A stretch of 64,000 bases of DNA from Malaya genurostris (Eukaryota > Arthropoda > Insecta > Diptera > Culicidae): contig NC_080571.1 of the NCBI RefSeq assembly GCF_030247185.1, forward strand, positions 233,137,666-233,201,665, written 5' to 3'. A program made the translations under genes and the position numbers. The notes under the pieces are model-generated. The model was not told where the DNA came from, made no database searches, and was given only the letters and a program-made list of their open reading frames with translations. Position 1 is the first letter of the stretch, and each line of letters begins with the position of its first letter. Below, in pieces: positions 56,042 to 64,000 of the stretch.

Positions 56042-58599
56042 ATGGATCTTATGTGTTGCATTCCCATCTGCCATAACGCGAAAGCAGGTGCGGACCAAAA
56101 CGTAGGTTTTCATCCGTTTCCACCGGATCCACAGCTGCGAAAAGTTTGGATGGAATTTGTTGGCGTTGATGCTTCCAAATTTCGCTGGCGAGGAAAATAT
56201 ATCTGCTCTGAACACTTTTTGCTTTCGGAATTGATCGAGGAGAAAAATGAGAAAAAATTGCTTGAAGGAGGTTGCCTATCAACAATTCATATAATACTAT
56301 CTACTGAAAATAAACACGTTTGTGTTTTTTTTATAGCTGTTCCAATGATATTTGCTCAAGATGAAGATGACGAAGACGAGTATGTTGAACGTGAAGATGT
56401 TATGATTTCCAACAACTCGACAAGGCCATCCAATGCTGTTTCAAGCGACGCATACCCTAATTGCGATGCGATTGAATCGGAAATAGAGTTACGAACGCAG
56501 TTTTGTCGAATTTGTCTCAGGAAACGATTCGACTTGTTACCTTTCAGCTCTAAACTGCATAATGCTACGCTCACTGATATCATTTACACCATATCTGGTC
56601 TAAAGATCCAAATGGATGCAATATTTCCCACAAAAATTTGCAACAGTTGTGTTGCGAAGCTAGATCTCGCTTTCAATGTGAGAATAGAGCTGATACAAAA
56701 TGACATAAAATTAAAAAATTTGCTCAGAGGGAAACAGTTAATACATCATTACACGTCTTACGATAAACATCGTTACGAAACAAAAAGCGTCAATGAAGAC
56801 TATTTGGATAACTTGATAACGACAGTCAAAAATGAAATATCGGACCCGGTAAAAACTATGTCAATCAATTTGCTATATATCCTTTATAAAGAATTGTTTT
56901 ACTGCAGTTAAATATTGATCTCGGAAATCATATGTCAGAAAATGGAAACCCAAAGGCTAATTGTATAGGCCAAATAAAAAAAGAAGCCGAAAGTCTGACA
57001 ATAATGAGACCATCAGTTCCAGTGGTAAAGCTCATCGATGAAGAACATTTACATGTTGGAAATATTCCAGCTGAAAGTGTTTCTGCACCGAAGTCCGTAG
57101 TGACAAGAGACGTGTCTAATGAAAATCTTCCAGGAAAAATACCTGAATCACCTTCTGAGCTTGAAAGCTCGCCTCCCTACGCAAACGAACAATTTTCGGA
57201 GTCTGAAGATGAAAATGTTTCCAATAAGAAGCAGTTTGTGTACTCCTGGAAAGAATTGTATACACCGAAAACGACATCTAAGCCGAAACGTTTTATTGAA
57301 TATAAGCCAAAACCAGTATTCGTTCCTCATACGTGTTATGCATGTAAAACTTCCTACAAGGACGCTGATGAGCTAGATTCCCATATGGAGGAACACGTTA
57401 ATCTTCTGCCTTTCACATGCGAAGAATGTAATACAGAGGAATATCCCCAGGTGTTTAAATCACTATACAGCCTCAATAAACACCTTCAGTCACACCTTTA
57501 TCCATACAAGTGCGACTACTGTCCGGCTAGTTTCGTAAATAGTTACTCTTTTTCGAAGCACATCGACATTCATGAAGGTACTGTTGGCGATGGCTTTACT
57601 TGCGACTCCTGTGGAAAGCATTTTACTCAGAAACGATCATTTGCAAGCCACTTAGCAAAGCATCGTGCTTTGGCAGAAGGAACGTTCACCTGCGAGTATT
57701 GCGGGAAAATATTCAACAGTAAACCGTTGTTAAAGAGGCATCTTCGCATTCATACTGGTGAAAGGCCATATGAATGTAAAAAGTGTGGTAAGAAGTTCAA
57801 TCACGAGGCCAATTTCCAAAACCACAAACGTACACATACCGGAGAGCGAGCTCATCGTTGCACTGAGTGTGATAAAAGTTTTCTCTGTGGGTCATCACTT
57901 CGCTATCATATGGCTGTGCATTTCCCAGGCGATCCCCGCTTTAGGATGCAACCAACAGGCCAACGTCCACGTTACTCCGAAAGTACATCCAGGGACGTTA
58001 GTTCCAGAAATGTTACCGATCTCAAGGAATATACATGCGATGTCCCTGGTTGTGGATTCGTGAGCAATTTGTATCGGTCGTACTTCTACCACAAGAGTAA
58101 GCATCAAAAAAGGTTTCAATGTGAAATGTGTGACAAACGGTTCGCAATCAGATCATGTCTCGCTAAGCACATCCTTATAGCTCATGAAAACAAACAAATG
58201 CCGAAGACTAAACCATGTCCCTTATGTCCAAAAATGTTCAGTTCTCGACAGAAACTTAATATTCATATCGATGTGCATCAAAATAATCGGAAATACAAGT
58301 GCAGATTTTGCGAGAAAAGCTTTGTTCAGAAATCAAACTGCATTTCACATGAAAAAATTCATACCGGCGAACGACCTCATGCATGTCGATACTGCGCGGC
58401 AACGTTTATTTCATCTTCTGGTAAGAAAAAGCACGAAAAAACACATCCGGAGGCCAATATGAAGGAAGAAATTGTTAGTACCTCTCAAGACTATTCCCAA
58501 GAGGGTAACTGCGAGTTAGAAGATCAAATGGTTGATTTCTATGTGGATGTGCGTGAGGATGCGGAAGCGGAAGATCTGGTTGAGTATTCGCCGCTGTAA
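56042..58599 (+). CDS. THAP-ZAD-C2H2 zinc-finger protein, paralog 2
   Basis: Exons 56042-56270, 56337-56848 and 56908-58599 give 810 residues, colinear with paralog 1. The THAP domain (C6/C10, HPFP, W36, CSEH) is completed by AVPM after the first intron. The ZAD has FCRIC and KICNSC. Twelve C2H2 fingers follow KQFVYSWKELYTPK. Fingers 5-6 and 11 are nearly identical to paralog 1, while fingers 3, 4 and 9 differ more, which could shift DNA specificity (inference). The first intron is only 66 nt with an atypical GTTGCC donor. It is a multiple of three and free of stops, so retention would insert 22 residues just before AVPM. It ends with an acidic tail finishing VEYSPL, like VDFTPL in paralog 1. 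Confidence 0.93.
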
Positions 58600-59475
58600 G
58601 AGAAAGTGTTCTAGTATTAATTTACAATAAAAATTGTGCTTTAATATAAGTCATTATTATAACTGAAAACCAGAGAAATTATGTCGGAGAATTTTAATAT
58701 TTTATATATGCAGTTTGATCAGCTGCATGGGTGGTGGAGACATGACAATTTGTACTAGATTATCACATGATTTTTACTATCTTATTATGCGTGTCGACAC
58801 GAGTGATGAGAGAAGTTCGTTCCCCAGTGGTAATAAGTTCCCCAGTGGTAATAGTGTTTGAATGATGCCTTTCTTATTAACGTCCATTTCGTAATTTTCT
58901 CGGTACTATTGCCGGTGCATAAATAGTAAACAGAACCAACTTGTCAGTGCAGAGCAGTGATTTTTTTCACAGAGGCATTTCACGATTTCACCAGAGTGAT
59001 ACACGCTGGTGTTAGATTCTTGTCTACACAGGGGATGCAATAAGCGAAACATCGCACAAAAAGGAAAGCGCACTTCTTCTCAGTGTCGAATAGACAGAAT
59101 TTGAGTGTGTGTTTGTAATTAAAGCAGCTGGCGCGAGTGAAACACATTCTCTTCGCATGAATCGCTCTCACACGCTCTCGCCTAAATACACCCATAAATA
59201 CTGGTACGTGCTAGTGAGCCAACACTTCTGTGATTTAATTTTTAAATTTATAGAAGGTAACGATGGCCTTGCTATGACAATCTTTTTCGCCGCAAGCAAA
59301 AACTAAACTCTAACGGTAAATTGCGCTTTTGCTGAATATGCGTGCCCCACGCTTCTCTTATGCGAACCGTTCACTAGAGTCCTCACCGGCGGGCACACTT
59401 CGGAGAAAATATCTACATCTACCCCAGAGAATTTCAGAGCTCTGCTCTAGCAATTTTGTGTGATCCAGTGGTTTT
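58600..59475. other. Intergenic stretch, no gene seen
   Basis: Contains AATAAA (58628) for the preceding gene and a short GTTCCCCAGTGGTAATA duplication (58820-58855). Otherwise unrecognised repeat-like sequence with GAGAG/CTCTC words that recur at 60890-60960. Confidence 0.4.
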
Positions 59476-60860
59476 ATTTCTGTTCCAATTATAGAGATTT
59501 TAATCTTAAGGTCATTCGTCTCTTCGGGCCAGAAAAACTTTCTGACCCTAAGGAGTGTATCGATAAGTAGTCAGCAACATTCAAACAGTTATTACTCTGA
59601 AATGGCTTAATATTTTGCAGCGTGTTTTGCGGTGACATGTTTGTTTACATGTCGTTTCAATGATGAGTCGAATTGATCCGGAAACGCGAAAGAAAATTCT
59701 GCACACTTGGTGCTCAGAAAGTGGTGTCACGTACAACGAAATTGCAAAACGGGTGAAAGTGCACCACACCAGTGTCAAAAATATTATCGAGAAGTTCGGT
59801 AAGACCCTTTCCATGAAAGATTTGCCCCGATCCGGTAGGAAAACGGGTCCCAGCCAGCCCGGCCGGGACTTAAAAGTGGTTGAGTACATCAGGAAAAACC
59901 CATCGGCGTCGACGCGGGATTTGGCTAAGCAGTTCAACACCAGCATTGGAATGATTCAACGGATCAAAGTTCGGAACTCCCTGAAAACGTACAAGAAACA
60001 GAAGGTGCCGAAAAAGTCCCTGCTACAGCAAGCTCAGGTCAAAACAAGAGCGCGAAAACTGTATAACCGGATTCTACAGAATAAAGACGGATGCATCCTG
60101 ATCGACGACGAACCTACGCCAAGGAGACTCTCGAGCGCTGCCCGGATCGAAATATTATACGAAATCGGTGTACCAGGACCTGGATGACGCTGACACCACG
60201 GTGGCGATGGAAAAGTTTGGGCAGTAGGTGTTGGTCTGGCAAGCAATTTGTACCTGTGGTTTGCGATCGTCGATTTTCTTCACGAAGAGAAGAGAATGCT
60301 GCCACTGTACAGAAAGCATAAGGGTCCTCCTCTCTTCTGGCCGGTTTGGCTTCAGCCCACTACGCCAACTCCGTTCTACAGTGGTTGTCATAAAATAATG
60401 TACAATTCGTGGAAAAGGACATCAACCGACCGAACTGCCTGGATCTTCGGCCAATTGAAAGGTATTGGGCAATTGTCAAGCGGCACTTTCGGAAGGAAGG
60501 TACGGTGGCCCAAAACATGCAGGAGTTAAAAAAAAAACTGGACAGCTGCCACCAGGAAAGTCACAAAAGTAACTGTGCAGAATTGAATGAAGAATGTCAA
60601 ATCCAAAGTGCGAGCGTTTTACAGAAACTAGAATTTTCTTCAATATAATCAGTGAAATGCATAAAAATGTAATTTTTCTACAATATATCGAAAACTGATG
60701 TCAAAATATTTATTTTTTTTTCGCCTTTTTATTCAATAATCAATGTTGCTAACTACTTCTCGATACACTCCTTATGTGCGGGGTTGGAAATCAAACCCAG
60801 GTGGGCTGCGTGAAAGGCATCGACTATCCCATCACGCTATACCCGCCCCAGATCCAGTGG
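59476..60860 (-). repeat. tRNA-derived SINE, family 1, split by a mariner
   Basis: On the minus strand the 5' half is 60860-60773: GGTATAGCGTGATGGG, GCCTTTCACGCAGCCCACCT, a B box with one change. The 3' half is 59550-59476: GGTCAGAAAGTTTTTCTGGC, GAAGAGACGAATGACC, ATCTCTATAATTGG. The mariner 59551-60772 lies between them with a TA duplication. Confidence 0.85.
59551..60772 (+). mobile_element. ITmD37E-type mariner/Tc1 element, decayed
   Basis: 1222 bp, inverted ends AGGAGTGTATCGA / TCGATACACTCCT, flanked by TA. The transposase frame from 59660 keeps the paired-type DNA-binding region (EIAKRVKVHHTSVKNIIEKF, then SASTRDLAKQFNTS) and reaches the first catalytic Asp region CILIDDE at about residue 150, where a frameshift follows. 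Further frames give HQPTEL-like debris and then LRPIERYWAIVKRHFRKEG, containing the last catalytic Glu. At least three frameshifts make it inactive. The PIERYW context and DDE layout fit the mosquito D37E group as I know it. Confidence 0.8.
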
Positions 60861-61394
60861 TAGAGTTAAAATAGAACAAACACTCGCTCTCATGATGCGT
60901 GCACACTTTATATAACAGTGGTGTATATGTGTGAAAGAGAAGAGCTCTCGATGATGTTGTCAGTGCGAGGGGAGAAATTATACTTGATCTTCGTCACACA
61001 GAAGAGATTGACATCTCTGGTGCAGACCAGTTCTGCTTAGTGCAAATATGAACAGTTCAACATGAACTGTGAAGCAGACGTTATTTGCAAAACACTTCTG
61101 AATTAGTATGATGTTTTGAGATTTCGTACAATCTTCGCGTTGCCGTTCAGATGACGGTTTGAAATGGTTGACACTCATCACTATGTAATTCCGGCGCACA
61201 AGGTAAGATTCTAAAAAAAAATCAACCTATTGTCGACCACAAGACCCTTATTTTGAGTTTAACTTTTTAAAATTCGCGCCAGTAATCTTTAGGAAATCGA
61301 TTTAAATTCCCGTTTCTGAGTGCAGGGTCTTCTCGATACCCTTTTTCTAAAGAGAGAAAATGTTTCTTTATTATATAAGTTATAAGTTTTTTTT

Positions 61395-61535
61395 GTGTCG
61401 TTTTCGTCTATAATAACTGTGCTACACAATTCTACTGACACTACGAATCCTTCTAGGTCGGGGCTCGAGCATACGACAATTGGTTTGTTGGACAAGTGCC
61501 CTATGCATTGAACTGCCAACCCGGGACTGAATATT
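61395..61535 (-). repeat. tRNA-derived SINE, family 2
   Basis: On the minus strand GGTTGGCAGTTCAATGCAT (A-box region), then TGCTCGAGCCCC (B box), GACCTAGAAGGATTCGTAG and GTCAGTAGAATTGTG. Different from family 1. Confidence 0.7.
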
Positions 61536-61684
61536 TGCAGTTATGTCTATGTGCACTTAGGACAAATCCGGTACCAAACCCCTAAATAATTACTATCTGT
61601 TGGCGGCCAGAACGTTCTTTCGGCACGTCAGTAAAGACATAGCACTACGGTGTGATAAGTGTATATGTAAATAGCATTAACTTT

Positions 61685-61750
61685 ACGTCTGCTCAGCGGT
61701 TTATGTTGAACCGTTAGGTGGCGTTAGCAGTTCAACATAAACTGCTGACG
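61685..61750. repeat. Hairpin-forming inverted repeat
   Basis: CAGCGGTTTATGTTGAAC and GTTCAACATAAACTGCTG pair over about 17 bp around a 16 nt loop. Two relatives with the same GTTCAACAT core occur near 61045. Function unknown. Confidence 0.5.
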
Positions 61751-62145
61751 CACTGATGAGCTGAAAGTGAAACGTACAAAATGAAAAATTTATTTGTACG
61801 ATGGTTAAAATATGATCATGCAAATGGTACAACGCAGAACATAGCGAAATCACGATCTTAATGTTATTAGTCGTTTCAAAAATAATAATTGTCATGCATA
61901 TTTATGCTGAATTATGACAGTACTGTAGTCTGTAACATATCTGACGATGTTCGCATTACCGTCATGTCCAATAACCATGGAAGGGAACATTACTTGAAGC
62001 TATTACTTTTCCTTGAAAAAGCCGAGATTTGTATTAAATAATGTCTAAACTGAAGTACTAAAATCAAACAAGTAAACAAGTAAACACGGTGAGAAGGTTT
62101 AACATAACCCAAATAAAATTTATTTGCTATTTTACAGTTTGCTCT

Positions 62146-64000
62146 CTAGCTTTCAATGTCTATTTCACATCTAAAACTTCCACTGTCGCCAATCTGCTCA
62201 ACGTTGCATGTGATTTCGCTTTCCTCGTTTTCATTCTTGAAGTGACAAAGCTTTTCGTGCTTATTCCTAGATGCGGAAGTCATGAATCTGTCTGGACATA
62301 TCCGGCACATAGAACGCCTCTCACCAGTGTGTATTCTTTCGTGAACCATACAATTCACCTTTTGAATAAAGGTCTTTTCACAAAATCTACACTGGTGTCG
62401 GCGATTATTTTCGTGCGTGTCAATGTGCAACTGTAGATAATGTTTGTTACTAAAGTGTTTTGTACAGTAAGGACAAGGTAGTTTTTTCTCTAGCAGAGCA
62501 CCTTCGTGCATCGCTGTAATATGCTTTGCAAGCACACTCTTGAAGGCAAAATTCTTTTGGCAAATCGTGCACTGGTGCTTACCCGAGTGTTTGTTGCGAT
62601 GGTCATTGAAAGTGCTGTAAACGTTAGTGACAAAGTCGCATCCTTCAACATGACATACGTACTGCTTCGGTATATTGGACTTGCCTTCATTTGTGTTTTG
62701 CTGTTTGATCCTATATTGTGGATTGTTCGGAAAATGTTCAGACAAATGATATCGCAAAACTGTGGCATTAACAAATTTTTTACCACACTCATTGCAGATG
62801 TAGGCTTTTTCTCCTATGTGGAGACGTTTGTGGTTCTGAAAATTCGCCTCGTGATTGAATTTTCTTCCACATTTCTTGCACTCAAAAGGCTGTTCTCCTA
62901 AAATATATATAAAATCAATCGAAGTGTAAATTATTGCTAACTTGAAACATTTGTACTAACCGGTGTGAACTCTTACGTGCCGTCTAAGTAACCCGCCGTC
63001 CCGAAATACTTTTCCACAATGTTCACATTTGTATTTTGCACTTTCAACTACCCTGTGTGCTGCCATGTGTTTAAGAAACGGTCGCTTGAGCGCAAAGTAT
63101 CGCCCACAAATACTGCAAGTGTTGCCTTCCCTTCCAGTTTCATGTTTTTCTTCTAAATGTACCGTATAGCTTGCTTTAGTACAAAATCGTAATGGGCAGT
63201 GTTCACATAAGAATGGGTAATGGTGAGATCTTAGATGCTTGTTTAGCGAGAGAAGCGTTTTGAACACTTGTGGGTTAGCATCTGTATTACACTGTTTGCA
63301 AGTATATGGTAACATACTAACGTGTTGCTCCAAATGCGATTCCAACATTTCTGCATCCTCATAGGAACTATTACATATGTAACAGGTGTTCGGTATTAGA
63401 TTCGGTTTGGGTAATTCCGGAATAAATCGTTTCTTTTTAGGAACGGCCTTTGGCTTATATAACTCTTTCCAGGAAAAAACATATCGTTTCGGGACTAAGT
63501 TGTTCTCATTTTCTGAGTCGGAAAAGCCTTTATTGTTCGGACTATTTAACGACTCGCATTGCACTGTTGTTACAATGTGATCGTTAGTTTCATTGCATAT
63601 TAGTTTTCGTGAATCAGCTACTACTATTTCTTCTTGTAGTATTTCCAAATGTTCCTCGTCCATAATACCATGGTAAACATCGAGCTGATCTGACCCGTTT
63701 CCTATTTCAACTGTTTGTGACTCTGTAAGAGCATCATCCTTGCTGATCAATTCAAATTGTGCTTGTAAAAATTTGTCTTCGTTCTCCTAACAAGAGATAT
63801 TATCTATATGCACTTATAATATTTAATTTTCCAAATACTAACCTTATGAACTGCATGACCTTCAAACGTACTAATTGTGACTGGTACTGTTAATGGAATG
63901 TCAAACGTACTCAATAACTCATTCGTGTATACTTCATTTGGACCCTGTATATCAAATGGGCTCTGGCTATCATATTTGTCGTAATAGCTATCTAATTGAC
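62146..64000 (-). CDS. ZAD-C2H2 (probably THAP-ZAD-C2H2) zinc-finger protein, paralog 3, N-terminus outside window
   Basis: Minus-strand exons 64000-63843 (cut by the window), 63786-62961 and 62897-62146 join in frame (donors GTTAGT, acceptors GTTAG and TTTTAG). The visible 577 residues start with QLDSYYDKYDSQ, matching the segment after the ZAD in paralogs 1 and 2. They include RYVFSWKELYKPKAVPKKKR and twelve C2H2 fingers. An extra 64 nt intron splits the sequence right after finger 5 (HTG/EQPF) and is absent from both other paralogs. The C-terminus (CEIDIES) is shorter and lacks the acidic tail. AATAAA lies at about 62119-62124. Diverged more than 1 and 2 are from each other. The THAP/ZAD part can only be inferred. 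Confidence 0.9.

Overview
This 64 kb window is eukaryotic, AT-rich, and looks like a mosquito nuclear genome, probably culicine. The evidence is short-intron genes, insect-type ZAD zinc fingers, a D37E-type mariner, RTE retrotransposons with a short-repeat 3' tail, tRNA-derived SINEs, and many nested inverted-repeat elements. Host genes are few and most of the sequence is transposon debris. All homology calls come from reading the sequence; no search was run.

Layout. (1) 2-1073 (+): the last two exons of an unrecognised membrane-anchored protein. (2) 1.3-13 kb: fold-back mariner, MITEs, a 5'-truncated RTE copy (-), a mariner broken by two inverted copies of one MITE, and a 327 bp tandem array in an abundant repeat. 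(3) About 13.6-37.95 kb (-): a split non-coding gene with many 38-60 nt exons whose introns carry at least ten box C/D snoRNAs and probably a few H/ACA RNAs. Five guide families match 18S or 28S rRNA as I remember it. The gene is swollen by an RTE, a LINE with a 21 bp target duplication, SINEs and MITEs. (4) 38.2-39.3 kb (-): the complete ribosomal protein S5 (uS7) gene, directly upstream of the snoRNA host on the same strand. (5) 40-55.9 kb: nested DNA transposons, including three copies of a family with CGACGACACGACC inverted ends and 7 bp target duplications. (6) 45.7-48.3, 56.0-58.6 (both +) and 62.1-64.0 kb (-, cut by the window end): three paralogous zinc-finger genes. The two complete ones join THAP, ZAD and twelve C2H2 fingers in one protein.

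The RpS5/snoRNA pair belongs to ribosome biogenesis: a ribosomal protein gene next to a host for rRNA methylation guides. The THAP-ZAD-C2H2 trio is a local duplication of a probable DNA-binding regulator, set among transposons whose remnants themselves may include THAP-like starts. The most notable items are the snoRNA cluster with duplicated guides, the three-domain zinc-finger paralogs, and the 7 bp-TSD transposon family.
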